Shown here in pieces: positions 47,798-56,244 of a DNA stretch of 64,000 nucleotides. The stretch's first letter is position 1. Every line of letters begins with the position of its first letter. The notes under the pieces are model-generated. The model did no database searches and was not told where the DNA came from. It saw nothing but the letters and a program-made list of their open reading frames with translations. Source of the DNA: DASQZK01 sp963732905. GTDB lineage: Bacteria; Bacteroidota; Bacteroidia; Bacteroidales; GCA-2748055. Made by a program: the position numbers and the translations under genes. Location of the stretch: the NCBI GenBank assembly GCA_963732905.1, contig CAVTBM010000008.1:1240001-1304000 (forward strand). The letters run 5' to 3'.

Positions 47798-48004
47798 TTA
47801 CTTTCGTGCCTTTTGAAGCACATCGGCTTTTTAATGCATCGTATTGGAGCGATAAATCAAAGTAAGCAGTTCTATCGTTTCTTTCTTCAAACTCTAGCCC
47901 ACGGTTTATTTATGCTCCTTGCTAAACTCCTTTGTAAACTGGAATATAGCTAAAAGCAAATCAAAAGTTGCTTTATAAACCAGAAGTTCGTTATACTGTG
48001 CCAT
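47798..48004 (-). pseudogene. Avd (accessory variability determinant) remnant
   Basis: ATG at 48004 reads MAQYNELLVYKATFDLLLAI, FQFTKEFSKEHK-stop-TVG-stop, SLKKETIELLTLIYRSNT and K-ADVLQKARK. This is the four-helix-bundle Avd protein that partners DGR reverse transcriptases, cut by three in-frame stops (codons 33, 37 and 58) and ending early. It is placed between the target gene and the reverse transcriptase, the normal DGR order. The template repeat expected beside it is not found. Confidence 0.75.
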
Positions 48005-48061
48005 GCAAAAAAAAATTGACCCCTTCGCGGAAATATCAAGTAGTCAAATGAATCAATTAAA

Positions 48062-48331
48062 TTAATCCCTCACACAACGGACAGAATATCCAGTCTCCTT
48101 AATGTCGTAGTTTATGTTGATACTGCTGCTATTGAAGTACATGTAGCGGTACCAGGCGTTACTGGCACCGTCCTCAGTAGCACTCCACCAAAAACCGAGG
48201 TAACCAATACTGTCGAACCAACCACCGTAGTAACGGTCGTTACCATCATCCTTTTTACAGCTACTGAATAAAAATAATAATACTGCCATATTCACCAATG
48301 GGTAAATCAAACTGTTTATTTTTATTCTCAT
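48062..48331 (-). pseudogene. FISUMP-domain lipoprotein, internally deleted (former DGR target)
   Basis: An 89-residue frame joins a lipoprotein signal (MAVLLFLFSSC, KKDDGND) directly to the last ~55 residues of a Fibrobacter-succinogenes-major-paralogous (FISUMP) domain: YLGFWWSATEDGASNAWYRY and the final TGYSVRCVRD. The domain is normally about 180-200 residues, so its first two thirds are missing. FISUMP proteins with this Trp/Tyr/Asn-rich C-terminus are common variable proteins of DGRs in Bacteroidota, and the Avd and RT remnants lie directly downstream. The short frame itself is intact and could still be expressed. Confidence 0.75.
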
Positions 48332-49120
48332 GATTTTTAAATTTAAGGGTCAATATTCATATTATTTGGGTGTTTAATCTTTGTCGCTGTCTTTTTTCCA
48401 ATGAACGCACACCGTTTTGCGGCTGAAAGAAGTGGCGGATTAGATGCACTAACCTGTCTAAACGCATAATGTTCATTCATTGCACATCTGTTTATATTCG
48501 GACTTCCCCTGCCATTTTTTTAGGTGCTGTTAGCGGTTCGTTAGAGACCAGTTGGTAAAATATTACAAGACCTTACAACAAAGCACCGTTGAGCCTGTTT
48601 TTGGCACATTAATCAACTTTACAGGGATGCTGCATCACGCGGGTTCCCTGCCATTAGATTCATTTTTAATACTCCGGGAAGGATATTACCGAATGTAAGA
48701 ATGATTTTCCTCCATTGATGAAGCAAAATTTCAGGTCAAAGAAGGATATTTTCATCCCAGATAAACCTTCTTCAAAGAGAGAATCTGGAAATTTGAAGTA
48801 AAATAAGCCGTGAGTGGTAAGTGGTGAGTGGTAATCAGTAATCGGTAATCGGCAATCGGTATAGCAAATCGAAACATCACCGATTACCCGGGAAGGCGGA
48901 AGTCGTTGGTTGGTAGGAGCCTAACCAATCACCCAATTACCACTCACCACTCACCACTCTCCAATCACCAATCACCACTCACCACTTACCGATTACCACT
49001 TACCGATTACCGATTACCGATTACCGACTACCGACTACCGGTTCCCCAGGAAAGATTATCGAAACCCCATAAGTAATGAGTCTTTCAGACCTTATGAAGC
49101 CTTTTAATTGTTTGCTGTAA
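48332..49120. repeat. Spacer with attC-like palindrome and inverted simple repeats
   Basis: No gene is visible. AATGAACG (about 48402) and GTTCATTCATTG (about 48469-48480) end a possible weak attC-like palindrome. From 48810 to 48860 runs GTGGTAAGTGGTGAGTGG/TAATCGGTAATCGG, and from 48921 to 49041 the opposite-strand version CACTCACCAC/ACCGATTACCGATTACC. The two blocks are long simple-sequence arms that could pair with each other. Confidence 0.6.
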
Positions 49121-49789
49121 TTATTTAACACAATCAACAACAAGAGACATCGCTCTGTATGGATTCTTTACCCTATCATCATGATCAGGAGTTCTAATTA
49201 TAAATCCTTTAGAATAATCTATTTCATTCGTAATACTTTCCCCGCTCTCATTGTAATAATGCAGAAATGTAAAATTTTTAAAGTTTGTTTTTTCAATTAA
49301 TTCTTTGACTTGTAAATATGTAGGAAACCACAAATGACCTCCATTCACAACTTTTCCATCAATAAATTTTCCACCTCCAAAAGAATCAAATATTATCTTT
49401 CCATTTTCATTTTTTTGAGATCGTTCATAAAACAAATCACAATTATAATCAGGAAGTGATAATCTAAACAAACCACCTTTCTTTAGAATTCTATATATTT
49501 CATTTATAACTTCAGGTAACTGTTCAAGATTTATGTGCTCAAATACATCTTCAGCCTGGTATCTATCAACAGAATTATCTTCGATTGGATATTTCTTCAG
49601 TATGTCTTGTTTTAAATGGTTTTTGTTCCATTGGGTTAATGATAAACCAATATATTCGTTATACTCTTTCATAAGAGGGACATCTCCGGCATATAAATAG
49701 ACTTTTTCTTTATTAATCAAATCTGAGAATTCAACTTTTTTCATGAACAAATTTTCAATTCTACTTTTAACTTTTTTAAGCGTTTTCAT
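49121..49789 (-). CDS. SAM-dependent methyltransferase, class I (type 11-like)
   Basis: A 222-residue protein. VYLYAGDVPLMKEYNEYIGL is a diverged SAM-binding motif I, VDRYQAEDVFEHINLEQLPE is motif II, and INEIYRILKKGGLFRLSLPD is the classic methyltransferase_11 post-II motif. The GxGxG of motif I is weak (AGDVP), and the C-terminal half (NGGHLWFPTYLQVKELIEKT) fits small surface-glycan or natural-product methylases. The substrate is unknown. Confidence 0.72.
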   Translation of the reverse strand: MKTLKKVKSRIENLFMKKVEFSDLINKEKVYLYAGDVPLMKEYNEYIGLSLTQWNKNHLKQDILKKYPIEDNSVDRYQAEDVFEHINLEQLPEVINEIYRILKKGGLFRLSLPDYNCDLFYERSQKNENGKIIFDSFGGGKFIDGKVVNGGHLWFPTYLQVKELIEKTNFKNFTFLHYYNESGESITNEIDYSKGFIIRTPDHDDRVKNPYRAMSLVVDCVK

Positions 49790-50393
49790 TTTTTCCCGAA
49801 TTTTAATTGAATGAACAACCTTAATTTATAGCACACAAAGTGCGTCGGTGCAAAAAAACTCATTTCCAAATTGAATTTAAGCATTTATTGCTATATACCT
49901 AAGCATTACAGCCTACAAATTTCCGGTTTTTGATTTCCTCCGGTTCTCACCAACAGGTTTTAAATATCGTGTTTTAGCCTTAAAACACCCTGGTTTTTAG
50001 CCCTAAAATTCAACAAACACTTTCCCAAAGCGCTTTAATAAGCTTTTCTTCTCCATGGATCGTGATGCACCGGCTTAGGTTATAGTCAATAAACATCAAA
50101 CCGGCCTCTGTTTGCAATCTGTTCCTTGCATGTGAACCGTGGATTAGCAATTAAGTTTATTTTAAGTTACTAAACCGCTATGGATTAATGAACTTCAGGA
50201 AAGGAAGGTTACGAACCATGTTAGGGGAGTTTTTGCACGACCTGTCCCGTTCGGCGTGAGGCTGACTGTTGACATTATAAAACGTTGGGTTTTCAAAGCG
50301 AGTCTTTATCCACCTTGTAAAAAGCTAAATTAAAACACCAAAGCCGTACAAACCACTGATCCAAAACTGTTTAATATTATATGTCGGCGGTAG
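49790..50393. other. Spacer with repeated block and an attC-like palindrome
   Basis: No gene is visible. About 85 bases from 49858 (TTCCAAATTGAATTTAAGCA ...) recur at about 51716, both next to a gene end. A palindrome from about 50265 to 50395 pairs GACATTATAAAACGTTGGGT with the inverse of CCAAAACTGTTTAATATTAT, and its right edge CGGCGGTAGTTATTG resembles the edge of the attC-like site at 55177-55247. Confidence 0.45.
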
Positions 50394-50885
50394 TTATTGA
50401 TTATTACTAATTTTTTTTACTCCAAAATATTCTGTTTGAATATATGAATTATTATAAGTCCTCTTAATTATCAAAGAATCAGTCGTTAATTTTAGAATCT
50501 TTCCAATCAAAACATAATTTTTAGTCGTAATGGTTAAAGTATCCATCTGGGGAGTTAAAGTCCAGGAAGCCGTATCAACAATATCAATTGTATCTTTACA
50601 TGTTGGTGGTCCACTAAAACCTGAAGTAGTATAAGTTGTCCCCAAATTGTCAATCAAACAATTCCCATTAATCTGAAATTTATATTCATCATCGACGATA
50701 CAAGACATTGGTATAATCGAAATTGATTCGGAGTTCACAATCTTTGATAATCGCCAAATCTTTGAAGAACCATTTGTCAATAAATCGACTCTGGTAGTGG
50801 GATTGCTTTTATCTTCCTCACATCCAATAATTATTGTGATGATTACTCCTACAGGAATTAGTAGATAAAGTAATTTCTTAATCAT
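50394..50885 (-). CDS. Lipoprotein, lipocalin-like
   Basis: A 163-residue lipoprotein (signal LLIPVGVIITIIIGC, Cys22). The segment LLTNGSSKIWRLSKI, the central DEYKFQING and DTLTITTKNYVLIGKILKLT with TDSLIIKRTY resemble the small lipocalin-like proteins of Bacteroidota (WRLxxI start, beta-barrel body). Function unknown. Its 5' end is directly followed by an attC-like half site. Confidence 0.62.
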   Translation of the reverse strand: MIKKLLYLLIPVGVIITIIIGCEEDKSNPTTRVDLLTNGSSKIWRLSKIVNSESISIIPMSCIVDDEYKFQINGNCLIDNLGTTYTTSGFSGPPTCKDTIDIVDTASWTLTPQMDTLTITTKNYVLIGKILKLTTDSLIIKRTYNNSYIQTEYFGVKKISNNQ

Positions 50886-50899
50886 GCTATAAAATTGTT

Positions 50900-50962
50900 A
50901 AGTTTCAATTTTATTTCATATGAACGACAAATCCCTACTTGCGGGTAGGTGTTGTTATGGGC
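50900..50962 (-). other. attC-like half site
   Basis: GTTATGGGCTGGTTTT (50954-50969) is the inverted twin of the cassette start at 51698 (GTTATGGGCTAGTTTA on the minus strand), as expected for an attC R'' box and its own cassette end. Beside it, CCCTACTTGCGGGTA also occurs in the site at 53284-53415. The opposite arm with its R' box is not found, so the site seems truncated. Confidence 0.5.
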
Positions 50963-50982
50963 TGGTTTTCTTATTTCTCAGA

Positions 50983-51513
50983 TTACAATGTAAGCGCAAA
51001 TAGAAGCCAGGCACACCAACCTAACGCTTCCGCACCTATCAGTTGTCCTTTTGCTTTACTCTTGTAACAACTTAGATATTCCAGGTCACTGAATTGGTCT
51101 TTGTTTTTTGACATCATATAAGTCTGTTTACCTTTTTCAGGTGTCGGGTTTGCCAAAGCAGTTCCAATCATTGCAAATGGACCAAATAGGACTCCTAAAA
51201 CGAAATGTCCGCCTTTTTTACCATGGTAATTTTCAGCATCAAGTCTACCGTTTAAGCATTTGCTTGGGTCTCCGTCAGCTATTTTCAAATACTCTGTGTA
51301 AACTTTGTCTTCTGAATTCTCAAACTGAAGTGACAATATTTCAGATGCCGGAACTATATACTTGTTTCCATCTGCTTTGAAAACAACAGAACAGTCTTTG
51401 ATTTTGGTTACTTTACCTTCAAATACCATTTCGTTGTTTAGCGTTAAAATGTCACCTGCAAAAGAGGCAATAGCGAACAATGTTGCAGTTAATGTCAATA
51501 TTATTTTCCTCAT
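50983..51513 (-). CDS. Secreted/membrane hypothetical protein in a cassette
   Basis: A 176-residue protein with signal peptide (IILTLTATLFAIASFAG), a small beta domain (ILTLNNEMVFEGKVTKIKDC, YIVPASEILSLQF) and a hydrophobic C-terminal half (GGHFVLGVLFGPFAMIGTAL, ALGWCAWLLFALTL). No family recognised. The ATG at 51513 starts the signal peptide; a longer frame from 51627 would run through a conserved leader shared with the cassette at 60237. Confidence 0.65.
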   Translation of the reverse strand: MRKIILTLTATLFAIASFAGDILTLNNEMVFEGKVTKIKDCSVVFKADGNKYIVPASEILSLQFENSEDKVYTEYLKIADGDPSKCLNGRLDAENYHGKKGGHFVLGVLFGPFAMIGTALANPTPEKGKQTYMMSKNKDQFSDLEYLSCYKSKAKGQLIGAEALGWCAWLLFALTL

Positions 51514-51533
51514 TTCTGTGTATTTAAGATTCT

Positions 51534-51590
51534 CTACTCGTAAGGCTTTTCGATTACGCCCCGTTTTTTTAAATGGTCGCTGAACTCCAT
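51534..51590 (-). promoter_or_regulatory. Conserved cassette leader, copy 1
   Basis: The block CTACTCGTAAGGCTTTTCG, then TACGCCCCGTTTTTTTAAAT and GGTCGCTGAACTCCAT (plus-strand view) matches 60672-60730 almost base for base, in both cases 20-90 bases upstream of a cassette gene on the minus strand. It could be a shared promoter, leader RNA or ribosome-loading region. Confidence 0.5.
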
Positions 51591-51689
51591 TAAATATTTG
51601 TTTAGTCATTTTTTGCGAAACTTTCAAGAAGTGTTAAAAGTCTCTGATTCTCTTGTCAGTGTCATTCCGTTGTGTCGTTTTTTAAACTA

Positions 51690-52273
51690 GCCCATAACGT
51701 GAGTCTGCGCTAAAACTCAATTTCAAATTGAATTTAAGCATTTATTACTAAAAACCGAAGCAATACAGCCAATAAATTTGAGGTTTTTGATTTTGATTTA
51801 TTTCAAGTTGGCATTAGTAATTTTTTCTACTTGTCCTGATTTCATTTCTCTTATAAATGATGTTATCAACCATGTCCATAAAACAACCGTTGACATCACA
51901 GATAGGATATCATTACTTAACCAATGAAATATTTTAAAAATTGATGCACCAGACCAAAAAATAACTATAGCTAATTTTATATAATGATACGGGTATGCTT
52001 CATTGAAAATTTTGACTAACGTTTTTATAACGTATTGGCATTTACTTTATTAAATATAGCATCATTTCACGAATTGTCTCCAATTTTTCTGGAAAAGGTT
52101 AGCTTACGAAATCAGTTTCTCAGAATCAGAGGGAATTGAGCACAACGCCCGACAACAGGCCTGGTGCCAACATTAATACGTTTATCATTCTGTTTTCTAT
52201 TAATTTCACATATACAAAAACCTCTGAAACTAGCGTATAGCAAGGCATTGGACATACATCTTTGTTAGCAGGC
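51690..52273 (-). other. Cassette edge, decayed ORF and attC-like site
   Basis: GCCCATAAC (51690-51698) is the cassette start of the 50983 gene. Downstream, a minus-strand frame without a start codon (about 51821-52055) reads FNEAYPYHYIKLAIVIFWSG, then SIFKIFHWLSNDILSVMSTV and LWTWLITSFIREMKSGQ, a small two-helix membrane protein that seems to have lost its 5' end. A weak attC-like site spans 52140-52273 (edges GCACAACG and GTTAGCAGGC). Confidence 0.45.
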
Positions 52274-52274
52274 G

Positions 52275-53183
52275 CTAATACTTGATGATTTTTCTAATGA
52301 TAATGGTATTATTATTTTGCTGAATAGACAAAATGTATAAACCTTTTTTCATTAAACCCAGGTCAACACGAGTTGAATTATTGAAGACCTTATGAATAAT
52401 TGGTTTACCTAATAAATCTGTTAAAACTAAGAGTGAATTATAATTATTATCAAGATTAATATCAATAATTCCGGTAGTTGGATTTGGATAGATACTAAAA
52501 GTTGGTTCAGAGTCTTGTTTTGAGATCTTCGTCAAAACATAAACATAATCGCAAGAATCAGCAATTCCAGTTGAATACTGGCCGAATTCATTATCCTGAT
52601 AACATCTGAGCCCACGGGTGAAATTAGCATCGCAGGCCATTGATGTTGTCCAGGGATACCAGTTAAACATATAGTTCATGTCTCCAATCTTCTCAACGAT
52701 TACAGATGTTTCTGTTGGAGGGTAATAATTATTCTTTGAATAGGTAACATATAGTTTTTTCAAATCAGTTTCATTCAGGCGAATCACGGATGTTGAATCA
52801 ACTGTAACTAAAACAGTATCTGTTACCTGGTCTTCATTTTTCACTCTGATCATCCATGAATCATGCTCTTTTGCCGTAAAGTCATATAGCAATTGAAATT
52901 CATTGAAAGCCTCATCAAAAAAGAAAACTGAATCATTCCTTGAAAATACAAATTCATTCAATGGTCGAATAGCACAATCCAGTTGATGTCTTTTGGAAAG
53001 CTTCCGACATACCACATTTTGAAGCATTGTGTCTTTTTCTGAGGTTAATGACATGTAGTCTATATCACCAGAAAAGGCGAAGCTCTCATCGTAATACCAT
53101 TTGGCACCAATAGGTGCAAAATCCTGACTAAAACTTTGAAAGGAAAAAAGAAGTGCGATGAAACTAATCAATGTGAATTTCAT
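52275..53183 (-). CDS. Secreted protein with T9SS sorting domain
   Basis: A 302-residue exported protein: signal peptide (LISFIALLFSFQSFS), a central domain with no recognised fold (FAPIGAKWYYDESFAFSGDI, VVCRKLSKRH), and a type A T9SS sorting domain (FSIYPNPTTGIIDINLDNNY, LGLMKKGLYILSIQQNN, IIIRKIIKY). Likely secreted to the surface by T9SS. As an apparent cassette gene it is notable for carrying the host's own secretion signal. Confidence 0.78.
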   Translation of the reverse strand: MKFTLISFIALLFSFQSFSQDFAPIGAKWYYDESFAFSGDIDYMSLTSEKDTMLQNVVCRKLSKRHQLDCAIRPLNEFVFSRNDSVFFFDEAFNEFQLLYDFTAKEHDSWMIRVKNEDQVTDTVLVTVDSTSVIRLNETDLKKLYVTYSKNNYYPPTETSVIVEKIGDMNYMFNWYPWTTSMACDANFTRGLRCYQDNEFGQYSTGIADSCDYVYVLTKISKQDSEPTFSIYPNPTTGIIDINLDNNYNSLLVLTDLLGKPIIHKVFNNSTRVDLGLMKKGLYILSIQQNNNTIIIRKIIKY

Positions 53184-53283
53184 GATTATAATTTTAAAAT
53201 GAAGACGCCCGGTTTCAATAAATAAGGATAAACTTTAGGTCCACTATTTTTCCAACTGGTATTTGGTTTTCGGTACAAGGTCT

Positions 53284-53415
53284 GCCTAACGTTCCGCAAA
53301 TACACGCAGGGCGGGAGTTTCACGATGAACTTCCTACGAAGATTTGCATTTCAAAATTTCAATTTCCTGCCAACGAAGCACCAGAACCCTACTTGCGGGT
53401 ATTGCTGTTGTAGCC
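53284..53415 (-). other. attC-like site
   Basis: Edges GCCTAAC (53284-53290; minus-strand GTTAGGC, the textbook R' box) and GTTGTAGCC (53407-53415). Inner arms GCAAATACACGCAGGGCGGG and CCCTACTTGCGGGTATTGC pair imperfectly around a long loop. About 130 bases, like the clear sites at 59998-63326. Confidence 0.6.
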
Positions 53416-53526
53416 TATTGTTCTTTTCTTCTTGTTTTTTTCAAAGATAAATGTACATAAATATTCAGAATCAGGATAATGGTCGCAGAACCGGAATAAC
53501 ACCAACCAATACTCATTTTAAAAAAT

Positions 53527-53622
53527 CACTTGTCATCTGATTAAAAAGGTCAAGTGACATAATAATTTCCTCAAGTGAAAAAAATATTTTCACTTGACCT
53601 TCTTTTGTTTGCACAAGTGAAA
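53527..53622. promoter_or_regulatory. Cluster of five CACTTG/CAAGTG boxes
   Basis: CACTTGTC (53527), CAAGTGAC (53551), CAAGTGAAA (53572), TTTTCACTTGACC (53587) and CAAGTGAAA (53614) occur within 100 bases in both orientations; the third and fourth form a perfect hairpin. They lie 100-200 bases beyond the 3' end of the M48 gene, in a spacer without a gene. They look like operator copies or a decayed attC loop. Confidence 0.4.
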
Positions 53623-53724
53623 ATTATTTATTGTCCATATTTACCATCTCCGAATCTATTTTTTGTCGCTAATTCCTTCTCAAATGGTGAGTACAGCTAA
53701 GGCATTTTATCTTCCAGCTTTTAT

Positions 53725-55011
53725 CTACGGTTTGATTTCACCTAAATTCTCAGCTTTCCATTTCATGGCTGATAATACCCTTGATTTGCCACTGGGGTGG
53801 TCGTAAAATAAAATTTCTTCCCAATAGCTTGGTTCAATTTTTCTGTATGTTGATAATTTCATAGCCACCGAAGCAAAACCATCTGGTTCTCTGGCAGCAT
53901 TTAATCCAAATATATCAGCTTCTATTTCGTTTACACGTATTATGTTGTTGTTTATCGGTGTTATTATAAAGATGTATAATGAGAAAAGTACAATAAACAA
54001 GGGTAATCCTGAAATATCTGAAATGTCTTTTATTTGCCATTTGTGTCCCCACCGTTTGATAATTTTATTAAACGACCAGTTTATAAATACAAATCCCAGG
54101 AAAATAAGTACCCCAAAAGATATAAGCATTTTATACATATGATGGAGTACGTAATGTCCTATTTCATGGGCCATAACCGATTTGATTTCTGCGGGTGTAC
54201 ATGTATTCAGCAGGTTGTCGTTTAGTGAAATACGTGTTGTATTTCCAAAACCGCCTACATTGGCACTTATTTCACTGGTTTGTTTTGAGGCATCGAACTG
54301 ATATACTTCGCTCGTAGGAACGCCATTGGCCCTGGCTAGTGATAGTATTTCTTCTTTAAGTTTACTTTCAGGAAGAGGTTTATATTTATTAAAAAGAGGG
54401 TTTATAAAAACAGGGGCTATGAACAAACCTATAATCAGGAAACCTATGGCAATAATACCGCCCCAAATCCACCAGTTTTGCTTCGCTTTTCTTATGGCAA
54501 TATACAATAACATGATAACAAGGCTACCAAATACCAGTTCCAAACCAAACGAAATCATTTTTTCGCCAAACCAGTTGCCAAACGTAAGGTTCGAAAGGTT
54601 ATACTGATGTTCGCGGAAGAAGTTTTCATAAATATTTATCGGAAGGGTTAAAAGGAACGCGAAAAGCAGGTAAAAGCCAATATAAATGAGATTCTGTACA
54701 TTTATTCTTTTCGCTTTTAAAGCCTGCTTTTTAATCCAGCTGGATAATCCCAGGGAAAGAAATATCCATGCTACTACAAACGCATAAACCATATTCCAAA
54801 GGATAATCCAGTATTTTCCTTCAAAGTATGAGTCCGATTTACTTTTCTGCTCAGGGGTAAGAATCGACAGGTATTCCTGTGTAGCAGTATAGGGATTAAA
54901 GCCTTCTGTTTTTGGAGCAATTAAATCTGCTGCTATGTCAGGTTTTGAAGTTGGAATGGCATAAGAATTAGCCATTAAGCAAATCATAAGAATTAGCAGG
55001 AACGTTTTCAT
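53725..55011 (-). CDS. M48 family metallopeptidase, Ste24/CAAX-protease type
   Basis: A 428-residue membrane zinc endopeptidase. N-terminal signal or first helix (TFLLILMICLMANSYA), then several transmembrane segments (WNMVYAFVVAWIFLSLGL, LIYIGFYLLFAFLLTL, GLELVFGSLVIMLLYIAI, GGIIAIGFLIIGLFIAPVF). Zinc motif HEIGH stands at 282-286 in IKSVMAHEIGHYVLHH, with a further ligand in VNEIEADIFGLNAAREPDGF. DHPSGKSRVLSAMKW is the usual C-terminal substrate-side motif. Related enzymes cleave membrane proteins or lipopeptides. At 1.3 kb it is long for a cassette gene but sits between two attC-like sites. Confidence 0.9.
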   Translation of the reverse strand: MKTFLLILMICLMANSYAIPTSKPDIAADLIAPKTEGFNPYTATQEYLSILTPEQKSKSDSYFEGKYWIILWNMVYAFVVAWIFLSLGLSSWIKKQALKAKRINVQNLIYIGFYLLFAFLLTLPINIYENFFREHQYNLSNLTFGNWFGEKMISFGLELVFGSLVIMLLYIAIRKAKQNWWIWGGIIAIGFLIIGLFIAPVFINPLFNKYKPLPESKLKEEILSLARANGVPTSEVYQFDASKQTSEISANVGGFGNTTRISLNDNLLNTCTPAEIKSVMAHEIGHYVLHHMYKMLISFGVLIFLGFVFINWSFNKIIKRWGHKWQIKDISDISGLPLFIVLFSLYIFIITPINNNIIRVNEIEADIFGLNAAREPDGFASVAMKLSTYRKIEPSYWEEILFYDHPSGKSRVLSAMKWKAENLGEIKP

Positions 55012-55176
55012 AAGTCAACGATTTTAGTTTTAATAATATCGCATATTTGATTGATGATTTTTCAAAGTTCTGTCCTTCAGGTCATCTTACGTAACATACT
55101 GTTTTTCAGGGTTTCAAAAACCAAAACCGTCATTAAGTACATAGAACTAAATTTCTGCAAAATTTGTCGGGGTGTA

Positions 55177-55247
55177 GTTCAACACCGACTCCTCGCTGTT
55201 CCGATTACGATCGGAATGCAGAACGCTCAGAGTCCTATTTATTGGCG
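55177..55247 (-). other. attC-like site (short, strong palindrome)
   Basis: A 71-base site with edges GTTCAAC (55177-55183) and TTGGCGG (55242-55248). Inside, GACTC...GTTCCGAT-tac-GATCGGAATGCAGAAC...GAGTC forms a near-perfect imperfect hairpin. The right edge matches the start of its own cassette at 56083 (GTTGGCGGTAATTA). Confidence 0.65.
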
Positions 55248-55429
55248 GTAGTTATTAGATTAATATTTTTTTATCCCCTTCAGTTACCCTCTAATACAAA
55301 CCGTTTGTTTTACGATACTTGATTAGGATAGTATGATTAGTAATTGCCTGTTAAAATAAGATTTAAATAACTATAAAATATAGTTACAGAAGCATTCATT
55401 TAGAAAAAGCAAGAAAGTTATTAATACTA

Positions 55430-55921
55430 CTATTCACTTAATACTTCGTTAATTTTTGGTATATCCTCGTTTTTAGGAATAAAGCAAATGCTTATGAAGT
55501 CGATCATCCACTTATCGTTTATTCTTACCAGGTGTAAGGTATTGCGGGCTGGAAGGACCGGACTCATAACCGGCATGATATATTCTTCGATTACCGTGGC
55601 AGAATTGCCGTCAGCGGCCACTTTCACTATACGCTCACCCATATAACTATGCTCAGGCACTATACTGGAATAGTATTGTGTCCACATATCGACCACCTGT
55701 TTTTTATTATAGAGTTCTGACGGAGCAGTACCTGTAACCAGGGCATCTTCAGTTAAGAATGAAGCCAGGGTGTCGGTGTTGGTAACAGCTTCAAATTTAT
55801 CGATTAAGGCATTTAAAGAAGCCTTTTCGACTTCAAGATCAACTGGTTGCTTCTCAGCCTGTTGTTTGCAAGCTGATAATAAAATCATAAAAATTATAAA
55901 AGGCAGTTTAATCTTTTTCAT
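55430..55921 (-). CDS. Lipoprotein, SnoaL/NTF2-like
   Basis: A 163-residue lipoprotein (LPFIIFMILLSACK, Cys18) with a cone-shaped NTF2/DUF4440-type domain: KASLNALIDKFEAVTNTDTL, FLTEDALVTGTAPSELYNKK, WTQYYSSIVP, and the final NTLHLVRINDKWMIDFISIC. Such domains bind small ligands or form dimers, and no catalytic residue can be named. It lies alone in a cassette whose two ends match (start GTTGGCGGTAATTA at 56083, R'' at 55242). Confidence 0.7.
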   Translation of the reverse strand: MKKIKLPFIIFMILLSACKQQAEKQPVDLEVEKASLNALIDKFEAVTNTDTLASFLTEDALVTGTAPSELYNKKQVVDMWTQYYSSIVPEHSYMGERIVKVAADGNSATVIEEYIMPVMSPVLPARNTLHLVRINDKWMIDFISICFIPKNEDIPKINEVLSE

Positions 55922-56076
55922 AAAATTTAGATTTTATTAGATTTGCAAATAAAAATAATAAATTTATTATTTGATTCAAATAATAACCTATGGTAGTTAA
56001 TTAAAGGACCAAAAATAGAGGAAGGTATAGAGATTTTTTATTAAATATCACAATTTCAGAGCTTTGTATTAATTAC

Positions 56077-56240
56077 CGCCAACGGGAGTCTCCCGCCGAG
56101 CGGGAGGCTGACGGTCACTTGTAAGTTGTCGTTGCGGATTTCGAAGAGCGTTCCTGTCCGAAGGACACGGAACTGCGAAACGAGAATCCAGCGTACGACA
56201 CACCACGAACCCCGCAATGCAATTTACAATTTAGCAACCG
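56077..56240 (-). other. attC-like site with extra hairpin
   Basis: Edge CGCCAAC (56077-56083) is the start of the cassette below. Arms GTAAGTTGTCGTTGCGGATT and the inverse of CCCCGCAATGCAATTTACAA pair. The block GCGGATTTCGAAGAGCGTTC and the following CTGTCCG is identical in the site at 59998-60128. An added stem TCCCGCCGAGCGGGA lies near 56090-56105. The right end near 56232-56238 has no clean GTT box. Confidence 0.5.
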
Positions 56241-56244
56241 TACT

